Positions 27,309 through 35,651 are shown, counted from the first letter of the stretch. The stretch is DNA of 61,047 nt from Flavobacteriales bacterium (GCA_947463385.1 CANHSL010000006.1:1-61047); one strand, 5' to 3'. Translations and numbers: made by a program. The notes: generated from the letters alone by a model not told the origin.

Positions 27309-27433
27309 CGACTCCGATGGAGTCGCTTTGTTGGGGACGATTGTACTTTAAACTATCGGACTCCGCTGGAGTCCTAGATTGTACATAAGATCCATTACCA
27401 ATACTTCGCGACCCCAGCGGGGTCGAACAAAGC
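27309..27433. repeat. Three-hairpin repeat element, copy 1
   Basis: Three perfect 17-nt palindromes with 7-bp stems and 3-nt loops lie 49 and 51 nt apart: CGACTCC-GAT-GGAGTCG (27309-27325), GGACTCC-GCT-GGAGTCC (27358-27374) and CGACCCC-AGC-GGGGTCG (27409-27425). GCTTTGTT follows the first hairpin and its reverse complement AACAAAGC follows the third (27426-27433), so the whole unit can also fold end to end. The 650-nt stretch 27110-27761 has no credible gene. The element resembles REP/REPIN-type extragenic palindromes, but no RAYT-like transposase is in the window. Confidence 0.75.
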
Positions 27434-27472
27434 AACACCAACAATCAATTCGCAGATGCCTTGTTGAATCTT

Positions 27473-27498
27473 CAACTCCGTGGAGCCATTTGTTGGTA
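27473..27498. repeat. Degenerate fragment of the three-hairpin element
   Basis: CAACTCCGTGGAGCC followed by ATTTGTTGG resembles the first hairpin and the CTTTGTTGG that follows it in the two longer copies. Only this part is recognisable. Confidence 0.4.
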
Positions 27499-27519
27499 TT
27501 CAATTACATGGAAAATATT

Positions 27520-27633
27520 CGACTCCTATGGAATCGCTTTGTTGGGGAAGATTGTACTATAAACTAACGGACTCCGCTGGAGTCCTAGGTGATACATAAA
27601 ACCCATTACCACTGCGCGACCACTGCGGGGGCG
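27520..27633. repeat. Three-hairpin repeat element, copy 2
   Basis: It begins 211 nt after copy 1 in the same orientation: CGACTCC-TAT-GGAATCG (27520-27536, one G-T pair), a perfect GGACTCC-GCT-GGAGTCC (27569-27585) and a decayed third hairpin (27617-27633). The linkers match copy 1 closely: CGCTTTGTTGGGGA, ATTGTACT(T/A)TAAACTA and CCATTACCA. Spacing is 49 and 48 nt. The conserved linkers show it is one composite element and not three independent palindromes. Confidence 0.75.
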
Positions 27634-27761
27634 AATAGCCCAAAGCCAATATTTGAAATGATTATACTCTTGTGCTAAAATACGCGCAAGGTCCAGATTT
27701 TAAAATAGGCATATTGAATACTCAACATGCCTTTTTTAATGTTTTCTTTATTTAAAACCCA

Positions 27762-28904
27762 TTAAGGTTTCACAAAGCGCAACACGCCACGTGCTCCTGA
27801 AGATAGGCTATAATGCACAAAATAGATTCCTGGATTCCAATTCGCCAGTTGAACTTGCGTTGATGAAACATTCGAAACCTGTTGCGCAGCCATCACGTTA
27901 CCGTTTATTGAATAAATGGTCAATTCGCCGCGCTGAAGCGTATGCAGGTTAATGGAAGCACACCCGTCCTGAACGCAAATACTCGGTACAAACGTAGGTT
28001 CCGCTAGTCCCAATTGTGATGAATAAAATTGATCTATAATTAATAAGGTATTATAATTCGTATTCTTCTGCGGACAATGAATCTCTAAACTTGCGGTATA
28101 CGCTTGAGCTAACGGAGGGAATAAAGAATATCCAACCACATAGGTCGCCATTACATTTGCCGGAACCAAGGTATCATACACTTGCCAAGTAAGATAGATG
28201 CTGTCTAGCGAATTTGGGTTACCGCTTGGAATATACTGTGAACCAGAAATAAAGGCTGCACCAATGGCATTGTAATCAATGCTGCAATCAAGTACTTGTT
28301 GCATTCCAAGGGAATCAATTACGTTCGGAATGTTATTATTATTAATTACAAATACGGTGTCATTTCCTGGATTTATGGTCGCCGAAACGGTAAAACTATC
28401 ACAGCTCACACACCCATTCATATCCGTAACACAGCAGTTGTAAACCCCAACACCAAGGCCTAAAATGGTACTTGTTGTAGCTCCATTACTCCATGTAAAC
28501 GTATACGGTGCGGAGCCGCCAATAGCAGTTACCGAAGCTGATCCATCGAATGCATTTGGAGAACTTGCAGCTGTCCCCGTGATTACCGCCTGCAAACCGT
28601 TACATGGATTACCAGATATAACAAAAGTTGCTGTAACTGAATCTATAAACGTGGTATAATATACGCCATACGTTCCAGGACAAAGGTTAGAAACACTCGT
28701 AACTCCTTGCGCTAAAATCGCGCCGTTCGAGTACCAAACAATCGTATTGGTGATAACAATATTTGGATTCGTGATGGATGCCGAACCGTCACAGGCATTT
28801 GGACTTGAAGCATCAATTACAGTAAGGGGTGATGCGGGTTGAGCCCATGCATTGTTCAATACTAAAAGCATTGAAAGAACAACAAGAGAAAGCAGATTTT
28901 TCAT
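27762..28904 (-). CDS. Secreted SprB-repeat protein with T9SS type A sorting domain
   Basis: Signal peptide MKNLLSLVVLSMLLVLNNAWAQ. The first half contains SprB-type repeats: a degenerate one (SSPNACDGSASI...LCPGTYGVYYT) and a good one (SSPNAFDGSASVTAIGGSAPYTFTWSNGATTSTILGLGVGVYNCCVTDMNGC). The C-terminus (ELTIYSINGNVMAAQQVSNVSSTQVQLANWNPGIYFVHYSLSSGARGVLRFVKP) has the T9SS type A tail layout, so the protein should be exported through the outer membrane and attached or released. Middle part not recognised. It starts 20 nt after the rimO stop on the same strand and may be partly co-transcribed. Confidence 0.8.
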   Translation of the reverse strand: MKNLLSLVVLSMLLVLNNAWAQPASPLTVIDASSPNACDGSASITNPNIVITNTIVWYSNGAILAQGVTSVSNLCPGTYGVYYTTFIDSVTATFVISGNPCNGLQAVITGTAASSPNAFDGSASVTAIGGSAPYTFTWSNGATTSTILGLGVGVYNCCVTDMNGCVSCDSFTVSATINPGNDTVFVINNNNIPNVIDSLGMQQVLDCSIDYNAIGAAFISGSQYIPSGNPNSLDSIYLTWQVYDTLVPANVMATYVVGYSLFPPLAQAYTASLEIHCPQKNTNYNTLLIIDQFYSSQLGLAEPTFVPSICVQDGCASINLHTLQRGELTIYSINGNVMAAQQVSNVSSTQVQLANWNPGIYFVHYSLSSGARGVLRFVKP

Positions 28905-28924
28905 GTTTTTTTATTTAAAATTAA

Positions 28925-30235
28925 TCATAATATGTCACCATACAAATCATAATGATCCGCCGAGGTGATTTTTACTTGAGAAAATGAGCCAAGCGGCACA
29001 TATAAGGATGGTGTTCGTTTTACACGAACTTCATTATCTACCTCAGGAGAATCGAATTCGGTTCTGCCGATAAAGTAATCCCCTTCCACCCGATCAAACA
29101 ATGTTTTATAGGTATTTCCAATCTTTGCTTGATTGAGTTCATAACTAATGCCGGATTGCAGCTCCATAACCGCATCTGCACGCTGTTGCTTTACCGCATC
29201 AAGCACATCATCTGTCATTGAAAAGGCATGTGTATTTTCTTCATGGGAATAGGTGAAGATTCCCAAGCGATCAAACCGACTACGTTCTACAAATCCCATC
29301 ATTTCTTCGAAATCTTGTTCTGTTTCCCCTGGGAATCCAGCAATCAAGGTAGTTCGCAACGCGATCCCTGGAACTTTCTGTCGTATCGCATCAATCAATT
29401 CTTCCGTTTTTTCGCGTGTAATGCCTCTGCGCATCGCTTTAAGCATAGCCGTAGACCCATGTTGCAATGGTATATCCAAGTAATTACAAATGTTGGATCG
29501 ATCACGCATCACATCTAACACATCCATCGGAAACCCTGCAGGAAAGGCGTAATGCAATCTAATCCACTCAATTCCTTCAATATCCGATAACTTATCTACT
29601 AATTCAGCAAGGTTCCTTTTCTTATAAATATCCAAGCCGTAATAGGTCAAATCTTGTGCGATTAACAACAACTCTTTTACCCCTTGTTTCGCCAATTGGG
29701 TGGCATTGGTAATCAATTGATCCATTGGTGTTGACACATGTTGTCCGCGCATTAGGGGAATGGCACAAAACGAACACGGACGATCACAGCCTTCTGCTAT
29801 TTTAAAGTAGGCAAAATGATTTGGCGTGGTAAGTAAACGTTCACCAACCAATTCATATTTATAATCAGCTTTTAACGTTTTCAGTAACCTTGGTAATTCT
29901 CGCGTTCCGAAATATGCATCAACTTCGGGGATTTCATGTTCCAAATCGCTTCGGTAACGCTCAGAAAGGCAACCGGTCACATAGACTTTATCGACTAAAC
30001 CCTGTTGTTTCGCGTCAACATACTGTAAAATGGTATCGATTGATTCTTGTTTAGCATTATCAATAAACCCACAGGTATTAATAATTACAATCTCCGATTC
30101 TTCGTTTCGTTCATGACCCACATCAAAACTGTTTGCCTTTAATTGAGCCATCATGATTTCCGAATCAAAGGTGTTTTTAGAACAACCGAGTGTTACCACG
30201 TTCACCTTATTCTTTCGGGTTGATTTCGTTTTCAT
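28925..30235 (-). CDS. rimO: Ribosomal protein S12 methylthiotransferase RimO
   Basis: The N-terminal MTTase domain has VTLGCSKNTFDSE and NTCGFIDNAKQESID; the radical SAM cluster motif is GCDRPCSFCAIPLMRG (C-x3-C-x2-C); the C-terminal TRAM domain ends near YVPLGSFSQVKITSADHYDLYGDI. RimO, not MiaB, is indicated by LGCSKN and CGFIDNAKQES. It adds a methylthio group to an Asp of S12. The ATG at 30235 gives a normal 436 residues; the longer frame to 30313 crosses the divergent promoter region. A TAATTTTA box ends 6 nt before this ATG. Confidence 0.95.
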   Translation of the reverse strand: MKTKSTRKNKVNVVTLGCSKNTFDSEIMMAQLKANSFDVGHERNEESEIVIINTCGFIDNAKQESIDTILQYVDAKQQGLVDKVYVTGCLSERYRSDLEHEIPEVDAYFGTRELPRLLKTLKADYKYELVGERLLTTPNHFAYFKIAEGCDRPCSFCAIPLMRGQHVSTPMDQLITNATQLAKQGVKELLLIAQDLTYYGLDIYKKRNLAELVDKLSDIEGIEWIRLHYAFPAGFPMDVLDVMRDRSNICNYLDIPLQHGSTAMLKAMRRGITREKTEELIDAIRQKVPGIALRTTLIAGFPGETEQDFEEMMGFVERSRFDRLGIFTYSHEENTHAFSMTDDVLDAVKQQRADAVMELQSGISYELNQAKIGNTYKTLFDRVEGDYFIGRTEFDSPEVDNEVRVKRTPSLYVPLGSFSQVKITSADHYDLYGDIL

Positions 30236-30291
30236 AGGGTGTAAAATTAGACAATTGGAGTGTAAAACATCTCCTATTCTATTCCTTTTAT

Positions 30292-30299
30292 TAATTTTG
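30292..30299 (+). promoter_or_regulatory. Putative -7 box of the gene at 30316
   Basis: TAATTTTG, followed by CACTCC, lies 16 nt before the ATG. A -33 TTG at correct spacing is not present. Confidence 0.4.
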
Positions 30300-30315
30300 C
30301 ACTCCACAATCAATT

Positions 30316-30681
30316 ATGACAATCGAAGAATTATTTCATGCATTCACCGATGCAGACTTTCAATACACACGGTTTATGAAAACCAAAGACTACGAGCGCA
30401 TCAAACTGGCGCGTTACGATAATCTTATTGAAGGTATTCGTCAGCAAGCAATTAAAATGGATTTAAGCCCAGGAATTAATGAAGAGCTACAAGCCATTGG
30501 TCGTATGGATTTAGATTATTCCCCTAATTTAAACTTTATCCGAAAAGCCTTTGGGGTTCTTACTTTTGGGTACAGTAAACGTAAATTTATTTCGAAGAAA
30601 GTAAATCAATTCTACCTGAGAGAAATTCATCAACGCCATTTAGTGGTGCAGATGATTCAGAACCATTTAGCACAAGAATAG
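30316..30681 (+). CDS. Hypothetical small cytoplasmic protein
   Basis: 121 residues, helical and charged, no signal peptide: MTIEELFHAFTDADFQYTR, MDLSPGINEELQAIGRMDLDYSPNLNFIRKAFGVLTFGYSKRKF. I do not recognise the family. It is divergent from rimO and its stop TAG directly abuts the stop of the convergent cotH-like gene. Confidence 0.6.
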   Translation: MTIEELFHAFTDADFQYTRFMKTKDYERIKLARYDNLIEGIRQQAIKMDLSPGINEELQAIGRMDLDYSPNLNFIRKAFGVLTFGYSKRKFISKKVNQFYLREIHQRHLVVQMIQNHLAQE

Positions 30682-32940
30682 TTATTGCTTAATTAACTTT
30701 AAGCAATGTGTTTCGCCTTGATTATCGCGAATAACCACTATATAAAGCCCATTGGTCCATGCTGATGTTGTGAGCTGAACCAATCCAATGGCATTACCTT
30801 CAGTGAAGACTTCCCTTCCATTCATATCCATCACTTCAATGTGCGCTTGCTGTGTAAGCTTAAGATTGACCATATCACTTGCTGGATTCGGATAGAGTAT
30901 TGGTTCAAATGAAATCGGTTCAGTACCGGCAAAGCAATTGTTCATGGCATCAAACGTTGGAGCCGCATAGTCAAACACGACGCCCGATTCTGGACAGCGC
31001 GCATAGGATTCATCCGTTAACAATGCAGGAAGCGTTACTTGATCAAGGATTGTTATTCCATTGGATAGGCGAACATAATCACCGGAGGCGCCCAACTTAA
31101 AATTGGTATGCAAGCCGGTTGTTTGCAGCGTGTCATTATCGGTCCAAATGATTAAATAGTCATTCGGGAGGATTACAGTATTTGAAGGAATTACCCATTT
31201 TAGTGGAAGTGTGGCATCATCGCTCAAGTACAAACCACTTAAATCTAGCGCATCAGAAGTTGTATTGTGTAATTCTACCCAATCATTTGATTCCCCGTAG
31301 GGATCATCATGGGTTAAGTCATTGTCCGACATGGCTTCATTAATTTGAACTTGCCCGACAGTTGGTGCAGGGATATTCAAATCCAGTGAATGAAATTCAT
31401 GCTCAGCCCGCTGCGGACTAAACAATCCAGCGTTGGCATTATCGGCATAGATGTAATATTCGAATATAGGACCATTTGCCGTAACCGATGCCCCATAGGT
31501 GTGATCTCCAGCTCCTCCATCTCCATGACCTCCATCGTCGAACATTGGAATACGAGTAAATCGAAGTTCATGGGAGGTGCGATATCCTAAATAGACAGCA
31601 GTTTCATTGGTAACGGCAGATGTAATAAAGAATGTTTCATTAAATGCCGGTGTTGGATTTGATGCACCATAACTGGTTATGGTTGGCGCTACCAAGGTGT
31701 AATTTTGGTTCGTACTGAAATAGGTTACCCGTCCGTTCATTAAGGTTTGAATTCCTGGAATCGAATTTCCCCCACCCGGTCCACCGCCTCCTGTTACTGC
31801 CGTGGTTAAGCTGTTTTGATATTGGGTATAGGTATAAAATTTAAAGGGATCGGCTTGTACAGAAGCATCTATGGTGTTGCGCAATGCATTCGCTTGTGTT
31901 ATGTACCAGTTCGATGCAAACATCTCTTGCAACATAGTTCGTATGTGAGCCATATACATTCGGTTGTACAACGGATCTGCCAATATTTTTTTTATCAGCG
32001 GATGATTATTCGAATTGCTATTGGACATCGGATCCAAGGTTGGACCACCGGAACCGGAACCTGTCCCGCCAGGAAAGGCATTAAAACTCATATTTAAGTC
32101 CCATACGGTTGGAATAAACCGATTATTTAGGTCCTTATACAAATAATAATTTTGTCGAAATGACCCACTGTAAGAATCTAGATTAACAAGGACATTGTTA
32201 AATGCAAGCATCCAAATTGCGCGATCTAAATCTAATTTATCCTCAATGGTAGAAAAATTATTATTCAGGGTATTAATCATGTCGATCAGGTTAGTCCACC
32301 CATAGGTTGATTTCAATTCATACCCATTGGCATAGAGCGTGGAATCTGTTCCTAAATACTTTAAATCTGGTGAAGTCCCGCCAAAAGGTCCCGCCCCACC
32401 AATCGGATTACATTTAAAAAACGATCCTTCCTGGTCATAATAATGATTGGTATTGAACCGATCATCTATGCTTTCTGCACTGGAATAGAGTCCTCTAAGC
32501 GTACCGTTAATGTATACATTAGCAAAATTCGATTTCGGACAGTCCATATAATTTTCAAGGATTGCATATGAAAGTACTTCTCTAATCATGGATGGATCGG
32601 AGTACAGATTTTGGAGCTTCAATGAAGTATATCCCTGATAGTCTTGATTGCTGTTTACCCAATCCAGGTTGATATGTAAAGGATTTTTATTGTTATTGGG
32701 ATTGTAAGAACTATTTCCTTTATACTTTACCCCAACAGAATCGAATACGATCCCATTTATGCGCACTGAATCTGCTAATAAGTAATCCTCCGTAGTTTGC
32801 GCAAGGTTATCCAATAAAGCATCCCAATTGGCTTGTGCAAAGAATACCTCTACCGTTTGGACCGTATTTTTGTCGTATAAGTCTTGAGCAGAAAACTGGT
32901 ATGTTAGCGAACAAAGTAGAATTAAACTAAGGTATTTCAT
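30682..32940 (-). CDS. Secreted CotH-kinase-family protein with LTD domain and T9SS tail
   Basis: Signal peptide MKYLSLILLCSLTYQFSAQ. The CotH region covers about 25-400: VKYKGNSSYN, PLHINLDWVNSNQDYQGYTSLKLQNLYSDPSMIREVLSYAIL, YINGTLRGLYSSAESIDDRF and VWDLNMSFNAF. CotH proteins are atypical protein kinases, and the VWDLNMSF Asp-x3-(S/F) is the metal-binding motif. A lamin-tail domain follows (INEAMSDNDLTHDD, NDWVELHNTTSDALDLSGLYLSD) near 520-630. The last 75 residues (ILYPNPASDMVNLKL, TSAWTNGLYIVVIRDNQGETHCLKLIKQ) are a T9SS type A sorting signal. Likely a cell-surface or secreted protein; the substrate is unknown. A Gly-rich loop (GGTGSGSGG) is present. Confidence 0.85.
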   Translation of the reverse strand: MKYLSLILLCSLTYQFSAQDLYDKNTVQTVEVFFAQANWDALLDNLAQTTEDYLLADSVRINGIVFDSVGVKYKGNSSYNPNNNKNPLHINLDWVNSNQDYQGYTSLKLQNLYSDPSMIREVLSYAILENYMDCPKSNFANVYINGTLRGLYSSAESIDDRFNTNHYYDQEGSFFKCNPIGGAGPFGGTSPDLKYLGTDSTLYANGYELKSTYGWTNLIDMINTLNNNFSTIEDKLDLDRAIWMLAFNNVLVNLDSYSGSFRQNYYLYKDLNNRFIPTVWDLNMSFNAFPGGTGSGSGGPTLDPMSNSNSNNHPLIKKILADPLYNRMYMAHIRTMLQEMFASNWYITQANALRNTIDASVQADPFKFYTYTQYQNSLTTAVTGGGGPGGGNSIPGIQTLMNGRVTYFSTNQNYTLVAPTITSYGASNPTPAFNETFFITSAVTNETAVYLGYRTSHELRFTRIPMFDDGGHGDGGAGDHTYGASVTANGPIFEYYIYADNANAGLFSPQRAEHEFHSLDLNIPAPTVGQVQINEAMSDNDLTHDDPYGESNDWVELHNTTSDALDLSGLYLSDDATLPLKWVIPSNTVILPNDYLIIWTDNDTLQTTGLHTNFKLGASGDYVRLSNGITILDQVTLPALLTDESYARCPESGVVFDYAAPTFDAMNNCFAGTEPISFEPILYPNPASDMVNLKLTQQAHIEVMDMNGREVFTEGNAIGLVQLTTSAWTNGLYIVVIRDNQGETHCLKLIKQ

Positions 32941-33074
32941 GGAGTGATTTTTACTATTAGTCGGCTAATTATTAAAATAATTGCGCTGAACTTAACATTA
33001 AATTTACATGAAATTACGCAGTTCGTAACATTGCAATCCAAGGTAGGATGTTGAAAAGAAACGCGGCATACTCC

Positions 33075-33103
33075 TTGAGGAAACTAAATGCTTTATACTT
33101 TTG
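33075..33103 (+). promoter_or_regulatory. Promoter of the GH3 lipoprotein gene
   Basis: TTG (33075-33077), an 18-nt spacer and TACTTTTG (33096-33103). The predicted transcription start lies around 33109, downstream of the in-frame ATG at 33088, and therefore supports the ATG at 33118 as the true start. Confidence 0.65.
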
Positions 33104-33117
33104 ACAAAAAATATGCT

Positions 33118-34260
33118 ATGAACTTGAAATTCACTTTTCTACTCTTCTCTACACTTTTCGGATTATTTGCTTGTTCTCAACAGGCGGATACCAAGGTAAC
33201 TCATGAAGTTCCTACACCAGAAACTAACACAAAATTTAAATTAACTGATTTCTTAAGTTCAAATTCGGATTTAGATAATGCCGTTAATGACGTACTTAAA
33301 CAATTAGATGATACAGCCATCATCGCACAACTAATCATGCCTGCGGTTGGGAAATATGGTCAAACCCAAGCCACGATAGAAGACCACATTAATCACCGGA
33401 TTATTGGTGGTGTATTGATGCTGAATGGCACAAAAAGTGAATTCACCTCCATGATATCCTCCTTTGAAAAAACAAATAAATCCTTAGGGAATTTACCCTT
33501 TCTATACAGCGCGGACGCAGAACCTAGTTTAGTTAATCGTAAAATAACTGGATCAACTCCGGTTAAAAAAGCTGCTGAAATCAGTTCCTTGGATGAGGTA
33601 ATTAAAGTTGCTCAGCAAATTTCAACTGATTTAAATGACATTGGGATCAATTATAATTTTGCCCCGGTGGTTGATGTAGCGGGTAATGCGACGGTAGGGT
33701 ACAGAGGATTTGGCTCAAAACCCGAACAACTTATCCCGTGGTCTAATACCTTTATTCAAGAGACTCAAAACAAGAACATTATAGCCACAGCAAAACATTT
33801 TCCAGGTCACGGATTGGTTAGCGGGGACACCCATTCCTCCTTACAAACGATTGATGGCGAATTAAAGGAAATTAGTACCTATCCTGAACTAATAAAACAA
33901 GGGGTGCTTTCCATCATGGTCGCACACATTGCGGTAATAAACAACAAGAAATATCAAACGAATGGACTTCCCTCTACCTGCTCAAAATCCATTGTTACAG
34001 ATTTATTGAAGAACGAGTTAGAATTCAATGGATTAATCGTAACGGATGCCATGAATATGGGTGGCGTGGTCAATGTACCACAAAGCGCGAGTAAAGCCAT
34101 CGAGGCCGGTTGTCATATTGTATTAATGCCCGTTGATGCAGCGAAAACACATCAAGAATTACTTGCACGTTACAAAAAAGACAAGGAGTTTAAGGCGCAA
34201 GTAATAGATGCCGCAAAGCATGTGATTCGAATGAAGATTTGTCTTGGATTATTAAATTAA
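33118..34260 (+). CDS. Glycoside hydrolase family 3 lipoprotein (beta-N-acetylhexosaminidase-like)
   Basis: Lipoprotein signal MNLKFTFLLFSTLFGLFACSQ (Cys19). The GH3 N-terminal barrel is recognised by NYNFAPVVDVAGN, ATAKHFPGHGLVSGDTHSSL (residues 225-244, with the KH-PGHG-x6-HS motif of NagZ-type enzymes) and LIVTDAMNMGGV (catalytic nucleophile Asp, TDAMNM). 380 residues is single-domain size, as for NagZ. Membrane-anchored location suggests it trims GlcNAc- or MurNAc-containing glycans or peptidoglycan fragments in the periplasm. The ATG at 33118 is chosen (see promoter). The stop shares the TTAA 4-mer with rimM. Confidence 0.88.
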   Translation: MNLKFTFLLFSTLFGLFACSQQADTKVTHEVPTPETNTKFKLTDFLSSNSDLDNAVNDVLKQLDDTAIIAQLIMPAVGKYGQTQATIEDHINHRIIGGVLMLNGTKSEFTSMISSFEKTNKSLGNLPFLYSADAEPSLVNRKITGSTPVKKAAEISSLDEVIKVAQQISTDLNDIGINYNFAPVVDVAGNATVGYRGFGSKPEQLIPWSNTFIQETQNKNIIATAKHFPGHGLVSGDTHSSLQTIDGELKEISTYPELIKQGVLSIMVAHIAVINNKKYQTNGLPSTCSKSIVTDLLKNELEFNGLIVTDAMNMGGVVNVPQSASKAIEAGCHIVLMPVDAAKTHQELLARYKKDKEFKAQVIDAAKHVIRMKICLGLLN

Positions 34261-34778
34261 CCCAGGTAGATATCAAGCAAGCCCTCAGGGGTAGTTATTG
34301 TAAGTGTTTTATCGTTTCGATTAATGGTCTTATTCAGGTCTAGATTCAAGGGAACCAGGATCTCTTGTCCATCACAATCAATTTGAAGCAGAGGATTTGA
34401 TGGGTGATCAATAATACTAACGACATTTCCTATGTTTCCCCGAACGGTATCTATCACCGTAAAGCCTTCCACCTCATGATCATAAAAGGTATGCTCGTCT
34501 AATTCTTGCAGAACCACTTCTGGAAGAAATACAGCTTTCCTTAAGAGTGTTTTTGCTTCTGCTTCCGTTGAAATACCTTCAAAGGTTAATACAAGGAAGC
34601 CCTTATTCATTGGCTTTATGCGAATAATATGAAAGGGCGTTGGTATCCCATCCATATTAAAATAAACGACGGATAAATCCCGATAATCTTCTGAATTGGT
34701 AACGTCCAAAAACAACGAAACTTCACCTTTGAATCCGTGAAGTTTCGCAATATGACCGATTTCTATAAATCCCTCCAA
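34257..34778 (-). CDS. rimM: 16S rRNA processing protein RimM
   Basis: IGHIAKLHGFKGEVSLFLD at residues 6-24 is the RimM N-terminal signature, and the PRC-barrel half has FYDHEVEGFTVID, GNIGNVVSIIDHPSNPLLQIDCDGQEILVPL. 173 residues is full length. It assists 30S maturation near S19. It follows rpsP by 11 nt and is clearly in its operon, as in many bacteria (rpsP-rimM); trmD and rplS are not here. Confidence 0.93.
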   Translation of the reverse strand: MEGFIEIGHIAKLHGFKGEVSLFLDVTNSEDYRDLSVVYFNMDGIPTPFHIIRIKPMNKGFLVLTFEGISTEAEAKTLLRKAVFLPEVVLQELDEHTFYDHEVEGFTVIDTVRGNIGNVVSIIDHPSNPLLQIDCDGQEILVPLNLDLNKTINRNDKTLTITTPEGLLDIYLG

Positions 34779-34789
34779 TGGGGTAAAGA

Positions 34790-35569
34790 TTATTCTGCTG
34801 GTTCTGTTGTATCCTCCGCTGCTGGAGCTTCCTCCGCTGCTGGAGCCTCTTCCGCTGCTGGATCTTCTTCCGCTGCTGGAGCCTCTTCAACTGCTGGAGC
34901 CTCTTCCGCTGCCGGAGCCTCTTCCGCTGCCGGAGCTTCTTCCGCTGCTGGAGCTTCTTCCACTGCTAGAGTTTCTTCCGCTGCTGGAGTTTCTTCCACT
35001 GCTGGAGCCTCTTCCACTGCTGGAGCTTCTTCCACTGCTGGAACTTCTTCCACTGCTGGAACTTCTTCTATTGCTGGAGTTTCTTCAACTTCTGGTGCTT
35101 CTTCTGCTACTGGATTCATTTTTGCCTCCAACGCTGCTGCTTTAGCGGCATTCTTTTCCATTTCAGCTTTCAAACGCTCTGCTTTCTCTTTATCAGATGC
35201 TTTTGATAGACCGTCCTTTTTAGATTGGATTTTATTCTCTTTCTCTAAGAGCCAAACGTTAAATTTCTTTTCAGCCTCTTCTAATGTGAATGCACCTTTT
35301 TCTACACCCTTCAATAAGTGACTTTTAAATAAAACTCCTTTATACGAAAGAATAGCGCGTGCGGTATCGCTCATTTCTGCTCCAACGGTTACCCAATGTA
35401 AGGTACGTTCAAAGTTAATGTCGATTATTGCTGGATTAGAAACCGGATTGTATGTTCCTAATTTCTCGATGAATTTACCATCTCTTTTTGCTCTGCTGTC
35501 TGCAGCTACAATGTGAAAAAATGCTTTTCCTTTTTTACCGTGTCTTTGTAGACGAATTCTTGTTGCCAT
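34790..35569 (-). CDS. rpsP: 30S ribosomal protein S16 with long repetitive acidic tail
   Basis: Residues 1-80 are normal S16 (MATRIRLQRHGKKGKAFFHIV, DSRAKRDGKFIEKLGTYNP, INFERTLHWVTVGAEMSDTARAILSYKG). A charged helical extension follows to about 155 (KEKAERLKAEMEKNAAKAAALEAK). Then come 16 tandem hexapeptides of the type A-P-A-(A/V)-E-E and a short end (TTEPAE). The total of 259 residues is about three times E. coli S16. Extended S16 tails occur in Bacteroidota, but this length and regularity are notable. The tail is strongly negative and probably disordered, projecting from the 30S body. Own promoter at 35622-35651. Confidence 0.93.
   Translation of the reverse strand: MATRIRLQRHGKKGKAFFHIVAADSRAKRDGKFIEKLGTYNPVSNPAIIDINFERTLHWVTVGAEMSDTARAILSYKGVLFKSHLLKGVEKGAFTLEEAEKKFNVWLLEKENKIQSKKDGLSKASDKEKAERLKAEMEKNAAKAAALEAKMNPVAEEAPEVEETPAIEEVPAVEEVPAVEEAPAVEEAPAVEETPAAEETLAVEEAPAAEEAPAAEEAPAAEEAPAVEEAPAAEEDPAAEEAPAAEEAPAAEDTTEPAE
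34811..35098 (-). repeat. Tandem repeat, 16 units of 18 bp in the 3' part of rpsP
   Basis: Sixteen consecutive 18-bp units encode APAAEE variants (APEVEE, TPAIEE, VPAVEE x2, APAVEE x2, TPAAEE, TLAVEE, then mostly APAAEE, ending APAAED). Units near the 3' end are nearly identical in DNA and those nearest the core are more diverged, a gradient expected from recent slippage at the distal end. Confidence 0.9.
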
Positions 35570-35584
35570 GTGCGTTTATAAATT

Positions 35585-35599
35585 GAGGTGCTAAACCTC
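35585..35599 (-). promoter_or_regulatory. Hairpin in the rpsP leader
   Basis: GAGGT-GCTAA-ACCTC is a 5-bp stem within the roughly 45-nt 5' leader of rpsP, 15 nt before the ATG. It could be a site for autogenous control by S16 or a chance hairpin. Confidence 0.3.
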
Positions 35600-35621
35600 G
35601 GTTAATAAAAAAATCAGGGTG

Positions 35622-35651
35622 CAAAGATACAGGTTAATTTTAGAATCGCAA
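35622..35651 (-). promoter_or_regulatory. Promoter of rpsP-rimM
   Basis: On the minus strand, TTG (complement of 35649-35651), a 19-nt spacer and TATCTTTG (complement of 35622-35629), immediately followed by CACCCT as at tRNA-Lys. Confidence 0.75.

Noticed and set aside
27010-27567. Short reading frames in the tRNA-Lys and repeat region
   Set aside because: They run through the tRNA, the terminator and the palindromes and have no protein-like composition or homology by eye.
27309-27633. CRISPR array
   Set aside because: The palindromes differ from each other, the linkers between them are conserved instead of unique, and there are no cas genes.
33088-33117. ATG at 33088 as start of the GH3 gene
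   Set aside because: It lies upstream of the predicted transcription start and spoils the lipoprotein signal that begins at 33118.
34737-35321. Long plus-strand reading frames of Ser/Ala/Gly and Leu/Pro composition across the rpsP tail
   Set aside because: They are antisense shadows of the 18-bp tandem repeat in rpsP; any repeat of length divisible by three keeps several frames open. No start, promoter or homology supports them.
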